In this document: positions 56,513 through 64,000 of the stretch, one piece after another | Layout: each line of letters begins with the position of its first letter | How positions within the stretch are numbered: the stretch's first letter is position 1 | NCBI RefSeq assembly: GCF_900174485.1 | Contig: NZ_LT837803.1 | Span: forward strand, 2,433,305-2,497,304 | Direction: 5' to 3' | DNA length: 64,000 nucleotides | From: Sterolibacterium denitrificans | GTDB lineage: Bacteria; Pseudomonadota; Gammaproteobacteria; Burkholderiales; Rhodocyclaceae | The notes under the pieces: generated by a model | Database searches by the model: none | The model's input: the letters and a program-made list of their open reading frames with translations, nothing else | What the model was told of the DNA's origin: nothing | Made by a program: the position numbers and the translations under genes

Positions 56513-56528
56513 TCAAACGTGCGTTTGA
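56513..56528. promoter_or_regulatory. PsrA-like operator upstream of fabI
   Basis: TCAAACGTGCGTTTGA is a near-perfect palindrome that contains CAAAC-N4-GTTTG, the published PsrA-type (TetR family, fatty-acid responsive) consensus. It lies about 38 bp before the fabI -10 box. Confidence 0.45.
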
Positions 56529-56565
56529 TAACGGTCTGACGGCTTCCTCTGCGGTTTTCATCCGC

Positions 56566-56571
56566 TATAAT
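56566..56571 (+). promoter_or_regulatory. -10 box of the fabI promoter
   Basis: A consensus TATAAT, 30 bp before the ATG. The -35 region (TTCCTC at 56544-56549, 16-bp spacer) is poor, suggesting activation by a regulator. AGGA at 56590-56593 is the ribosome-binding site. Confidence 0.65.
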
Positions 56572-56600
56572 TCGCGGCTTGAATTACTCAGGAACACATC

Positions 56601-57398
56601 ATGGGTTTTCTCTCCGGCAAACGCATTCTCATCACAGGCCTGCTCTCCAATCGTTCGATCGCCTACGGTATCGCCCAGGCCATGCATCGCGAAGGCGCGG
56701 AACTGGCCTTCACCTACCAGAACGACCGCGTGCAGGATCGCGTTGCCAAACTGGTGGCAGATTTCGGTGCCCCTCCTCTGTTTGCCTGCGATGTTGCCGA
56801 AGACGCACAGATCACGGCCTTGTTCGAGGACATCGGACGGCACTGGGGCTACCTCGACGCTCTGGTTCATTCCATCGCCTTTGCCCCCAACGAAGCGCTC
56901 GAAGGAGACTTCCTCGATGGCATCTCGCGCGAAGCTTTCCGTATTTCACAGGAAGTCTCGGCCTACAGTTTCCCGGCGCTGGCCAAGGGCGCGCGGCCGC
57001 TGATGCAGGGGCGCAACGGTTCCCTGCTGACGCTGAGCTATCTGGGCGCAGTGCGCACCATGCCCAACTACAACATCATGGGACTGGCCAAGGCCAGCCT
57101 GGAAGCCTCGGTGCGCTACATGGCCGCCAGCCTCGGCCCGGAAGGCACGCGCGTGAATGCCGTTTCCGCCGGCCCGATCAAGACCCTGGCCGCCTCGGGC
57201 ATCGGCAGCTTCGGCAAGCTGCTCTCCTACAACTCGCATCACGCGCCGCTGCGCCGCAATGTCACCATCGAGGAAGTCGGCAACGCCGCCGCCTTCCTCT
57301 GCTCCGACCTGGCCAGCGGCATCACCGGCGAAATCCTGTACGTCGATGGCGGCTTCAATACCACCGCACTGGGCAATGCCGAACCGATGAACAACTGA
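56601..57398 (+). CDS. fabI: Enoyl-[ACP] reductase (NADH) FabI
   Basis: This 265-residue short-chain-dehydrogenase-type enzyme performs the last step of each fatty-acid elongation cycle. The FabI nucleotide-binding start is [23 protein letters not shown]. The active-site pair Tyr157 and Lys164 (YNIMGLAK) has the FabI-specific six-residue spacing. LVHSIAFAP and [14 protein letters not shown] are also typical. A strong hairpin terminator follows. Confidence 0.97.
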   Translation: MGFLSGKRILITGLLSNRSIAYGIAQAMHREGAELAFTYQNDRVQDRVAKLVADFGAPPLFACDVAEDAQITALFEDIGRHWGYLDALVHSIAFAPNEALEGDFLDGISREAFRISQEVSAYSFPALAKGARPLMQGRNGSLLTLSYLGAVRTMPNYNIMGLAKASLEASVRYMAASLGPEGTRVNAVSAGPIKTLAASGIGSFGKLLSYNSHHAPLRRNVTIEEVGNAAAFLCSDLASGITGEILYVDGGFNTTALGNAEPMNN

Positions 57399-57419
57399 GC
57401 GGCAAAGCAGCGCAACTGA

Positions 57420-57457
57420 AAAAAGGCCCGATCACATCATGTGTCGGGCCTTTTTTT
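57420..57457. terminator. Bidirectional terminator between fabI and ppiD
   Basis: Stem arms GGCCCGA and TCGGGCC around TCACATCATGTG, with an A-run on the left and a T-run on the right, so it can stop both the convergent fabI and ppiD transcripts. Confidence 0.92.
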
Positions 57458-57484
57458 CATCCGCTCATGGCGTCACGGCGGGTG

Positions 57485-59392
57485 TCACGGCGTCTCCTTG
57501 CGCTCCAGCACCGCCTTCTTGATCTCGACAGGATATTGCTGCCGCAGCGTGGCCAGCCAGGCCGAGAAATCTTCCTCGGCCACGATGCGCACATAATCCT
57601 CGCGCAATTTACGCGCCTGCTCATCATCGGCATTCGCCGCCCGAGGCAATACCTGTCCGACGCGATACAGGGCATAGCCGCCATCCGCCAGAGCGACACC
57701 TGCATAAGCCGGCAGTTTCTGCGCGCCGGCCTTGAAGATGGCGCGAACAGCCGCAGCCGACAGCCCTTCGCTGCTGACGCGCGAAACGCGCTGGCGCTCG
57801 CCCCAGGCAAGCGCCGCGGCCGCGGCCTCGCCCTTGTCCAGCCTAGCAAGCTGCGCCTCGCCCTCCTTGCGCGCCAGCCTTGCCGCTTCTTCATGGATCA
57901 GGCGTTCCTCGATGGCGTTCCTGACCTCATCGAACGGCAGGCGGGCTGCCGGCTTGTGCTCGATGACGCGCGCGGCCACCAGGGTATTCGGCGCCACTTC
58001 GATCGCTTCGGTATTGTGCTTGTTCTTGGCAACGTCCTCACTGAACAAGGCGGCAAGCAGCCTGGGATTGTTAAGTAAACCGCCGGCTTGATCACGCGTC
58101 AGCCAGTCGCTTTGCTGCAACGCCAGCTTGAACTTCTCCGCCGCCGGCTTGAGCGTATCGGCCTGTTCATAGACCATGTTGCTGAACGCCTCGGCCTGCT
58201 CGCCGTATTGTCTGGTGGCCGACTGGCGCTTGATCTCCTCGATGATCTCGTCGCGCACGGCGGCCAGCGGACGCACTTGCTCGGCCCGGTTCTCCTGCAG
58301 CCGGATGAGGTGGAAGCCAAAATCGGTACGCACCGGATCGCTGATTTCGCCAGGCTTGAGCGAGAAAACGGCATCCTCGAACGGCTTGACCATCGCGCCC
58401 TGCGCAAACCAGCCCAGATCGCCACCCCGCTGCGCCGAACCGGGATCCTCCGAATGCTCTCTGGCGAGTCTTGCAAACTCCGCCGGCTTGCTTCTGAGTT
58501 CCACCAGGATCGCCTCGGCCTTGGCCTGAGCCGACTTGACTTGCGCGGCATCGGCATCCTTGGCCACGGCGATCAGGATATGGCCGGCATGACGCTCTTC
58601 CGCCTGCTTGTATTTATCGGCATGCGTCTGGTACCAATCGGCAATCTCCTGCTCGCCGACAGTTGCCTGCGCAATCAACGCCTCCTGGCTCAACACCAGA
58701 TATTCGGCACGCACTCGTTCCGGCGTTTCAAACTGCTTGCCATTGACATCGTAATATTTCTTCGCCGCATCCGCGGCGAGCTTGACCTGCGCCGCAAACT
58801 GCTCCGGCTTGAATCGAATCTCATCAAACTCCCGCACTTCCTGCATGGCTTCCGTCCAGCGCTGGGCCGAGGCGCGCGCCGGCACGGCAGCATCCCGCAC
58901 CACGCCCAGCAACTGCTGCTGCGCGATTTCCTGGCGCAAACGCCGCTCGAACTCCTGCGAACTCAACCCCTGGCCCGCAACGAAACTGTCGTAGCGCTGG
59001 CGCGAAAACCCCTGCTCGTCATGGAATGCAGGAATCTCCTGGATCACGGCGCTCAGTTGCGCATCCCCGACCACCAGATGCGACTGCGCCATGTGCTGGA
59101 CAAGGATGCGCTGCGTGACCAGGTTGTCGAGGACGGCGTGCCGCATCTCGGGCGAGTCCAGCATCTCCTGCGGAATCTCGCGCCCGAATTGCTGGCGCAT
59201 GCGCTCCTGTTGCTCACGCACCGCCTGTTGCAACTCCTGCCGGGAAATGTCGGATGAGCCCACCTTGGCGACCACATCGTCACCTCCCGAACTGCTGACG
59301 AAGGACTCGATGCCAAAGAAGGCGAATGGCAGGGTAATCAGGGCCAGGATGACCTGCACCACTCTGCGGTTGTTATGTACGATGTCAAACAT
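57485..59392 (-). CDS. ppiD: Periplasmic folding chaperone PpiD (SurA/parvulin-like)
   Basis: This 635-residue protein is anchored by one N-terminal helix ([22 protein letters not shown], about 9-30) with its bulk in the periplasm. The N-terminal SurA-like helical domain is followed by a parvulin PPIase domain (about 265-365: [56 protein letters not shown]). A second helical/parvulin-like region ends the protein. It helps folding of outer-membrane and exported proteins near the Sec translocon. It lies next to hupB, as is common in betaproteobacteria and E. coli. Confidence 0.94.
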   Translation of the reverse strand: MFDIVHNNRRVVQVILALITLPFAFFGIESFVSSSGGDDVVAKVGSSDISRQELQQAVREQQERMRQQFGREIPQEMLDSPEMRHAVLDNLVTQRILVQHMAQSHLVVGDAQLSAVIQEIPAFHDEQGFSRQRYDSFVAGQGLSSQEFERRLRQEIAQQQLLGVVRDAAVPARASAQRWTEAMQEVREFDEIRFKPEQFAAQVKLAADAAKKYYDVNGKQFETPERVRAEYLVLSQEALIAQATVGEQEIADWYQTHADKYKQAEERHAGHILIAVAKDADAAQVKSAQAKAEAILVELRSKPAEFARLAREHSEDPGSAQRGGDLGWFAQGAMVKPFEDAVFSLKPGEISDPVRTDFGFHLIRLQENRAEQVRPLAAVRDEIIEEIKRQSATRQYGEQAEAFSNMVYEQADTLKPAAEKFKLALQQSDWLTRDQAGGLLNNPRLLAALFSEDVAKNKHNTEAIEVAPNTLVAARVIEHKPAARLPFDEVRNAIEERLIHEEAARLARKEGEAQLARLDKGEAAAAALAWGERQRVSRVSSEGLSAAAVRAIFKAGAQKLPAYAGVALADGGYALYRVGQVLPRAANADDEQARKLREDYVRIVAEEDFSAWLATLRQQYPVEIKKAVLERKETP

Positions 59393-59406
59393 GCGGGGCT
59401 ACCAGG

Positions 59407-59458
59407 TAGAGTGAGAGTGTGAGAGTACGGAGAGTATGGAGAGCGCGGAAAGTACGAA
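59407..59458. repeat. 9-bp repeat upstream of ppiD
   Basis: Units GTGAGAGTAC, GGAGAGTAT, GGAGAGCGC and GGAAAGTAC lie 15 bp before the ppiD start, where the ribosome-binding site would be expected. The rest of the 350-bp ppiD-hupB gap holds no gene; the hupB hairpin is at its far end. Confidence 0.7.
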
Positions 59459-59644
59459 TCAGCCGAAGCATCCATCCGGACGCCTCGCCCCGAACCGGCC
59501 AGACGGGCACAGGCGGACAATGCGATCCGGCGGGCTGAAAACGCACCTCTACCCCAGGCGCTGCAGATGTTGCAGGTTCCAGGCCGTGTCGCAAACACCG
59601 CAGCCGTGACCAGCCCGGGTCGAAGCCGGCAATTATAAATAAGG

Positions 59645-59698
59645 CTCGCAAATAAGGCACGCGCTGGCGGTAACCCGAAGGAAACCGGCAGCGCGTGC
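59645..59698 (-). terminator. Hairpin downstream of hupB
   Basis: On the minus strand GCACGCGCTGCCGG pairs with CCGCCAGCGCGTGC (one mismatch) around a 14-nt loop, followed by CTTATTTGCG and a second CTTATTTATAAT. The T-run is interrupted, so it could be a terminator or an mRNA-stabilising hairpin. Confidence 0.6.
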
Positions 59699-59742
59699 GC
59701 TCAGGCCGGGCAGCGCATGACGCCGCCCTTGTCTCGTTCTAC

Positions 59743-60039
59743 TTACTTCTTCGCAGCCTTTTTCTTGCCAGCGACGGCAGACTTCAAAGCAGCGCCTGCC
59801 TTGAACTTCGGCACGGTGGTCGCTGCAATCTTGATCTCCTTGCCGGTTTGCGGGTTGCGGCCCGTACGCGCTGCGCGCTTCGAAGAACCGAAAGTACCAA
59901 AACCAATCAGGGTCACCGTATCACCTTTGGCAACAGTCTTGGTGATTGCCGCCAGGATTGCATCCAGCGCGTTGCCGGCTGCTGCCTTGCTGATACCAGC
60001 TTCCTTTGCCGCGACTTCAATGAGTTCAGACTTGTTCAT
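59743..60039 (-). CDS. hupB: DNA-binding protein HU-beta
   Basis: A 98-residue HU protein: [21 protein letters not shown], then [24 protein letters not shown] (the DNA-intercalating arm with the RNPQTG turn) and [14 protein letters not shown] short Lys/Ala tail (AGKKKAAKK) is longer than in E. coli HU. It bends and compacts DNA. The ribosome-binding site AAAGGAAA lies 6-7 nt before the ATG. Confidence 0.97.
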   Translation of the reverse strand: MNKSELIEVAAKEAGISKAAAGNALDAILAAITKTVAKGDTVTLIGFGTFGSSKRAARTGRNPQTGKEIKIAATTVPKFKAGAALKSAVAGKKKAAKK

Positions 60040-60115
60040 GGAATTTCCTTTTGTTTAATTGAAAACTCTGTATAGAAGCGCCAGTGTTACCACCCGCTTA
60101 GGTGATGGCGTGGCG

Positions 60116-60145
60116 ATTCTAACCTTGCTTTTGCTCATCTGACAA
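60116..60145 (-). promoter_or_regulatory. Promoter candidate for hupB
   Basis: On the minus strand TTGTCA (60145-60140), 18-bp spacer, TAGAAT (60121-60116), about 77 bp before the ATG. A second -10-like TATACA lies closer (60074-60069) without a good -35. Confidence 0.5.
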
Positions 60146-60205
60146 TGTGGCATGCAAGAAATTTGCGTTGCCCGAAAGTTGCCCGGAGCAAGCCCGCGAC
60201 CGCGA

Positions 60206-60242
60206 CATGAAAAAAGAAAAGGAGCCGCAACGGGCTCCTTTT
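60206..60242 (-). terminator. Terminator of the tRNA transcript
   Basis: On the minus strand, arms AAAAGGAGCC and GGCTCCTTTT around CGTTGC are followed by CTTTTTTC. It lies 11 bp after the tRNA-His gene. Confidence 0.88.
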
Positions 60243-60253
60243 GGGTATTTTTT

Positions 60254-60330
60254 TGGGGTGGCCGATGGGACTCGAACCCACGACGACTGGAATCACAATC
60301 CAGGACTCTACCAACTGAGCTACGGCCACC
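60254..60330 (-). tRNA. tRNA-His (GTG)
   Basis: Complete cloverleaf on the minus strand: acceptor GTGGCCG/CGGCCAC with the His-specific extra G at -1 opposite C73, anticodon stem CTGGA/TCCAG with anticodon GTG, T-loop GGTTCGAGTCC and encoded CCA. Confidence 0.96.
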
Positions 60331-60528
60331 ACCGTCTTCACTCTGCTGCCGATGCCAGACTGGCTGTAGCGGCTACCGAACGAGGCCGCAATTCTATCGG
60401 CCTTGCGCAAGCAAGTCAATCGAAGGATTGTCGTCAAGAGATATTGCCGCGCCATCTGCGGCGGTCTCCCGGCAAGCGCAATGGAACCAATGGAACGCAA
60501 GAAAACACAATGTGGAAACCCGGGAATG

Positions 60529-60602
60529 CGCGGCAGGAGGGGTTCGAACCCCCGACCTACGGCTTAGAAGGCCGTTGCTCTATCCAGCTGAGCTACTGCC
60601 GC
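60529..60602 (-). tRNA. tRNA-Arg (TCT)
   Basis: Cloverleaf on the minus strand: acceptor GCGGCAG/CTGCCGC, anticodon stem ACGGC/GCCGT with loop CTTCTAA, anticodon TCT, T-arm GGGGGTTCGAACCCC. Discriminator G; CCA is not encoded (CAT follows). Confidence 0.94.
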
Positions 60603-60657
60603 ATCGTATCGTCGTACCATCGTGCCATCGTACACCGGTACACCGCGCACCGTACCC
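60603..60657. repeat. Degenerate CGTACCATCG-type repeat between tRNA genes
   Basis: CGTATCGT, CGTACCATCG, TGCCATCG, TACACCGG, TACACCGCG, CACCGTACC: an 8-10-bp period in the spacer between the tRNA-Arg and tRNA-Pro genes. Confidence 0.5.
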
Positions 60658-60725
60658 ACCATGTCATCGCGCCGGAAATTCGGACATGCCGCCCGAATCA
60701 AGCCGCCAGATGCCAGGTTGTTGGG

Positions 60726-60802
<77 letters not shown>

Positions 60803-60812
60803 AGAACCGGAG

Positions 60813-60841
60813 ATTCTACAGATGCGGCCCAACCCGGTCAA
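60813..60841 (-). promoter_or_regulatory. Promoter of the tRNA-Pro/Arg/His transcript
   Basis: On the minus strand TTGACC (60841-60836), 17-bp spacer, TAGAAT (60818-60813), ten bases before the mature tRNA-Pro. Five of six bases match consensus in each box. Confidence 0.85.
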
Positions 60842-60944
60842 TTCCTGCGGCATGCCAGGCCTGCCACAGGGCCATGCCACGAGCTTTCCAGCGCTGCCGG
60901 CAAAACCGGCGCAGACCTTTGCGATGCAGCGGCCCTGACACGGC

Positions 60945-60973
60945 TTGCAGGTCATGGGTATTTGGTTTATAAA
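60945..60973 (+). promoter_or_regulatory. Promoter of dksA
   Basis: TTGCAG (60945-60950), 17-bp spacer, TATAAA (60968-60973). Transcription from here leaves a leader of about 144 nt before dksA, which includes an 11-bp direct repeat CCACCCGATTC near 60994-61015. The 321-bp tRNA-dksA gap contains only the two divergent promoters and this leader. Confidence 0.75.
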
Positions 60974-61123
60974 GCCCGAATCCTGCTGTACCCATCCACC
61001 CGATTCCACCCGATTCATCATCACCCGGCCCGTCGTGGGCTGAATCAGCGGCGCGTGGATCATGGATCCGGTATCGGCAATCAGCACAATTCAGCAATTT
61101 CTCGCTACAAGAGTCAGGACGAT

Positions 61124-61486
61124 ATGAACAGCAAGCAACAGGCACATTTCCGCAAGATTCTCCAGACGCTCAAGGATGAGCTGCTGGGTGATGTCGAGCG
61201 CACCGTACACACAATGCAGGAGGAAGCCACCGTCTTCGCCGACCCCAACGATCGCGCCAGCCAGGAATCCGACATCGCCCTGGAACTGCGCAACCGCGAC
61301 CGCGAGCGCAAGCTGATCAAGAAGATCGACGAGGCGCTGGAACGCATCGAGAAAGGCGAGTACGGCTACTGCGACAGCTGCGGCGTGGAAATCAGCCTCA
61401 AGCGCCTCGAAGCCCGTCCGACGGCCACCCTGTGCATCGACTGCAAGACGCTGGAGGAAATGCGCGAAAAGCAGTTGGCAAAGTAA
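61124..61486 (+). CDS. dksA: RNA polymerase-binding transcription factor DksA
   Basis: This 120-residue DksA acts with ppGpp at RNA polymerase to repress rRNA and activate amino-acid promoters. Its coiled-coil tip carries the two Asp residues (ADPNDRASQE, Asp40 and Asp43). The zinc site is four Cys (83, 86, 104, 107: CDSC and CIDC). The N-terminus is about 30 residues shorter than E. coli DksA. It shares the window with relA, its functional partner. Confidence 0.96.
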   Translation: MNSKQQAHFRKILQTLKDELLGDVERTVHTMQEEATVFADPNDRASQESDIALELRNRDRERKLIKKIDEALERIEKGEYGYCDSCGVEISLKRLEARPTATLCIDCKTLEEMREKQLAK

Positions 61487-61528
61487 CCCACCGGCCGCTT
61501 GCGCTCAAAAACAGCCAAGCCAGCCGCA

Positions 61529-61568
61529 AAAACAACGAGGGCGCCACACAGGCGCCCTCGTTGTTTTT
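61529..61568. terminator. Bidirectional terminator between dksA and pnp
   Basis: A 15-bp stem, AACAACGAGGGCGCC with GGCGCCCTCGTTGTT, loop ACACA, T-run on both strands. It serves the convergent dksA and pnp genes. Confidence 0.95.
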
Positions 61569-61634
61569 TGTCCGCCGAGGTAATCAACCTCGCAACCTCG
61601 CGGCGGACGAGCCAGGCCTCAGAACTCTCAGAAC

Positions 61635-63743
61635 TTATTCCGCCGCCGGCTCCGGCGCATTCACCGCCTTCATCGACAGGCGCACGCGGCCCTTGTCATC
61701 GGTTTCGATGACCTTGACCTTGACCTGCTGGCCTTCCTTCAGATAGTCGGCCACGGCATTCACCCGCTCGTTGGCGATCTGCGAAATGTGCAGCAGGCCA
61801 TCCTTGCCCGGCAACAGGCTGACGATGGCGCCGAAATCGAGCAGGCGCAGCACCGTGCCTTCGTAGATGCGGCCGACTTCGACTTCGGCGGTGATATCCT
61901 CGATGCGTTTCTTGGCAGCTTGCGCGGCATCCGAATTCACCGAGGAAATGGTGATCGTGCCGTCATCGGCGATGTCGATGACCGCGCCGGTTTCCTCGGT
62001 CAGCGCGCGGATCACCGCGCCGCCCTTGCCGATCACATCGCGGATCTTCTCCGGATTGATCTTCATGGTGATCATGCGCGGCGCGAAGTCGGAGACATCC
62101 TCGCGATGGCCGGACAGCGATGCCTTCATCTTGCCGAGGATGTGCAGCCGCGCCTCCTGGGCCTGCGCCAAGGCCACCTGCATGATTTCCTTGGTGATGC
62201 CCTGGATCTTGATGTCCATCTGCAAGGCGGTGATGCCGGCATCGGTGCCGGCCACCTTGAAGTCCATGTCGCCCAGATGATCCTCGTCGCCGAGGATGTC
62301 GGTGAGCACGGCGAAACGATTGCCTTCCTTGATCAATCCCATCGCGATGCCCGCCACGTGGGCCTTCAGCGGCACGCCAGCATCCATCAGCGACAGCGAA
62401 GTGCCGCACACCGAGGCCATCGAACTGGAACCGTTCGATTCGGTGACTTCGGAGACCACGCGGATGCTGTAGCCGAATTCCTCGGCCGTCGGCAAAACCG
62501 CCAGCAGCGCGCGCTTGGCCAGACGGCCATGGCCGATCTCGCGGCGCTTGGGCGTGCCGACCCGGCCGGTTTCACCCGTGGCAAACGGCGGCATGTTGTA
62601 GTGCAACATGAAACGATCGCGGTATTCGCCCTGCAAGGCATCGATGATCTGCTCGTCGCGGCCGGTGCCGAGCGTGGCCACCACCATCGCCTGGGTCTCG
62701 CCCCGGGTAAACAGGGCCGAGCCGTGGGTACGCGGCAGCACGCCGTTGCGGATGGCGATCGGCCGCACGGTGCGCGTATCGCGCCCGTCGATGCGCGGCT
62801 CGCCGCTGAGGATCTGGTTGCGGACGATCTTCGCTTCCAGATCGAAAAGGTGATTCTTGACGGTGTTGGCATCGGCGGCGTTCTCGCCTTCGCACAGCGC
62901 CGCCACCACCGAGGCAGCGACTTCACGCGTCTTCAGGGTACGCGCCTGCTTCTGCGTGATGCGGTAGGCTTCGCGCAGCGGCGCTTCGGCCAGCTCGGCG
63001 ATACGGGCGATCAAGGTCTCATCCCGGACTGGCGGCTGCCAGTCCCACTCCGGCTTGCCGGCGATCTCGACGAGCGCGTTGATGGCATCAATCGCCACCT
63101 GCATCTGCTCATGGCCATACACCACGGCGCCGAGCATCACTTCCTCGGAGAGCTGCTGGGCTTCGGATTCGACCATCAGCACGGCGGCGGCCGTGCCGGC
63201 GACGACCAGATTCAACCGGCTGTCCTTCAACTGCGAGAAGGTCGGGCACATCACATACTGGCCGTTGATGTAGCCGACGCGCGCAGCGCCGATCGGGCCG
63301 GCAAACGGCACGCCGGAAATCGCCAGGGCCGCCGAAGCGCCGATCATCGCCGGAATGTCCGGATCGATTTCCGGATTGCTCGACATGACGGTGGTGATGA
63401 CCTGCACCTCGTTGGTGAAGCCTTCCGGAAACAACGGACGGATGGGACGGTCGATGAGACGCGAAGTCAGCGTCTCTTTTTCCGACGGACGCCCTTCGCG
63501 CTTGAAGAAGCCACCGGGAATCCGTCCGGCGGCATAGGTCTTCTCGACGTAATCGACGGTCAGCGGAAAGAAATCCTGGCCGGGCTTGGGTTGCGGCTGG
63601 GCGACGACGGTGGCCAACACCACGGTGTCATCCATATTGACCAGCACGGCGCCACCGGCCTGGCGGGCGATTTCGCCGGTTTCGAGGGTAACGGTGTGGG
63701 CGCCGTAGTTGAAGGTCTTCTTGGTAGGGTTCAGTTCGAGCAA
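61635..63743 (-). CDS. pnp: Polyribonucleotide nucleotidyltransferase (PNPase)
   Basis: This 702-residue 3'-5' phosphorolytic exoribonuclease is a core part of the RNA degradosome. Two RNase PH domains (about 1-230 and 315-540; [47 protein letters not shown]) flank a helical domain. KH ([18 protein letters not shown], near 562) and S1 ([31 protein letters not shown]) domains follow. The start codon is TTG (63743), preceded by AAAGGAT with a good spacing; no ATG is near the conserved [11 protein letters not shown] start. Confidence 0.97.
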   Translation of the reverse strand: MLELNPTKKTFNYGAHTVTLETGEIARQAGGAVLVNMDDTVVLATVVAQPQPKPGQDFFPLTVDYVEKTYAAGRIPGGFFKREGRPSEKETLTSRLIDRPIRPLFPEGFTNEVQVITTVMSSNPEIDPDIPAMIGASAALAISGVPFAGPIGAARVGYINGQYVMCPTFSQLKDSRLNLVVAGTAAAVLMVESEAQQLSEEVMLGAVVYGHEQMQVAIDAINALVEIAGKPEWDWQPPVRDETLIARIAELAEAPLREAYRITQKQARTLKTREVAASVVAALCEGENAADANTVKNHLFDLEAKIVRNQILSGEPRIDGRDTRTVRPIAIRNGVLPRTHGSALFTRGETQAMVVATLGTGRDEQIIDALQGEYRDRFMLHYNMPPFATGETGRVGTPKRREIGHGRLAKRALLAVLPTAEEFGYSIRVVSEVTESNGSSSMASVCGTSLSLMDAGVPLKAHVAGIAMGLIKEGNRFAVLTDILGDEDHLGDMDFKVAGTDAGITALQMDIKIQGITKEIMQVALAQAQEARLHILGKMKASLSGHREDVSDFAPRMITMKINPEKIRDVIGKGGAVIRALTEETGAVIDIADDGTITISSVNSDAAQAAKKRIEDITAEVEVGRIYEGTVLRLLDFGAIVSLLPGKDGLLHISQIANERVNAVADYLKEGQQVKVKVIETDDKGRVRLSMKAVNAPEPAAE

Positions 63744-63940
63744 GGTTCTATCCTTTCATCATTAACAGGCTTGACGGGCGCAGATGCCGCCCCATGGCGA
63801 ACATCACAGCGATCAATTTCAGCGCCATCAAACGCCAATTTCAAACTCAAATAATCAAGCAACCGGATCGCCACGCCACTTCAATCGACACGCATCACTC
63901 TTTGCGTGCATTCAGAAGTTTCAGGAGACCCGAGGGCCAG

Positions 63941-63990
63941 AAACAACAAAGCCGGTGACAACCAGTTCTCCAGATCTGATTGACACCGGC
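63941..63990 (-). terminator. Hairpin upstream of pnp, terminator or attenuator
   Basis: On the minus strand GCCGGTGTCAA pairs with TTGTCACCGGC (one mismatch) and is followed by TTTGTTGTTT. It probably ends the gene upstream of pnp, which by usual synteny would be rpsO but lies outside the window. No ORF with coding character is seen in 63744-63940. Confidence 0.65.
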
Positions 63991-64000
63991 ATACTTTCAG

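Noticed and set aside
63794-63961. 55-codon ATG frame upstream of pnp on the plus strand
   Set aside because: No ribosome-binding site or recognisable motif, and its end falls in the hairpin upstream of pnp.

Overview
The window looks like chromosomal DNA from a betaproteobacterium, probably Rhodocyclales or Nitrosomonadales-like. The evidence is high GC, the fabI-ppiD-hupB-tRNA-dksA-pnp housekeeping block, a membrane protein of the so-called Gcr recombinase family, a split RelA with a degenerate hydrolase half, and many GGDEF/EAL and chemotaxis proteins. No rRNA, CRISPR array, prophage or plasmid function was seen. All assignments come from reading motifs by eye; no database search was run.

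Layout. (1) 1-12147, signalling: the start of greB, a Ser/Thr kinase-HDOD-GAF fusion, a pseudoreceiver-PAS-GGDEF-EAL protein, a small YdcH-like protein, a NarX/NarL-type two-component pair and a membrane-bound PAS-GGDEF-EAL protein. (2) 12262-22092, one co-directional chemotaxis cluster: CheY, MCP, STAS protein, CheA, MCP, CheW, CheR, CheD, CheB, CheD. The CheA carries two motifs resembling the c-di-GMP-binding MshEN repeat. This would tie it to the three c-di-GMP enzymes in the window. (3) 22130-29314, minus strand: TonB-dependent receptor, a repeat-rich stretch with an IS481-like element inserted exactly into a REP-like palindrome, a sodium/solute symporter and UbiB. (4) 29585-40662, envelope: Gcr-family membrane protein, a diguanylate cyclase, TamA-TamB and MltD. 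(5) 40719-51042, a peptide import operon: two paralogous binding proteins, an exported M3 oligopeptidase, two permeases and a fused double ATPase. A REP-associated tyrosine transposase (RAYT) gene lies between the two binding-protein genes. It carries a REP pair in frame inside its own coding sequence, and a second REP pair lies just upstream. (6) 51130-64000, mainly housekeeping: SPFH protein, thioesterase, SRPBCC protein, RelA, MtfA, FabI, PpiD, HU, tRNA-His/Arg/Pro, DksA and PNPase.

How it fits together. Regions 1-2 form a c-di-GMP and motility control block. RelA and DksA are the two halves of the stringent response. TamAB, MltD and PpiD serve envelope biogenesis. The ABC operon with its exported peptidase suggests that peptides are trimmed in the periplasm and then imported.

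Two repeat themes run through the window. One is REP-like hairpins, both GTAG-headed and of the CCCTCTCCC type. The other is short tandem repeats with a period of mostly 9-10 bp, in intergenic gaps and in protein linkers, including the activation loop of the kinase.
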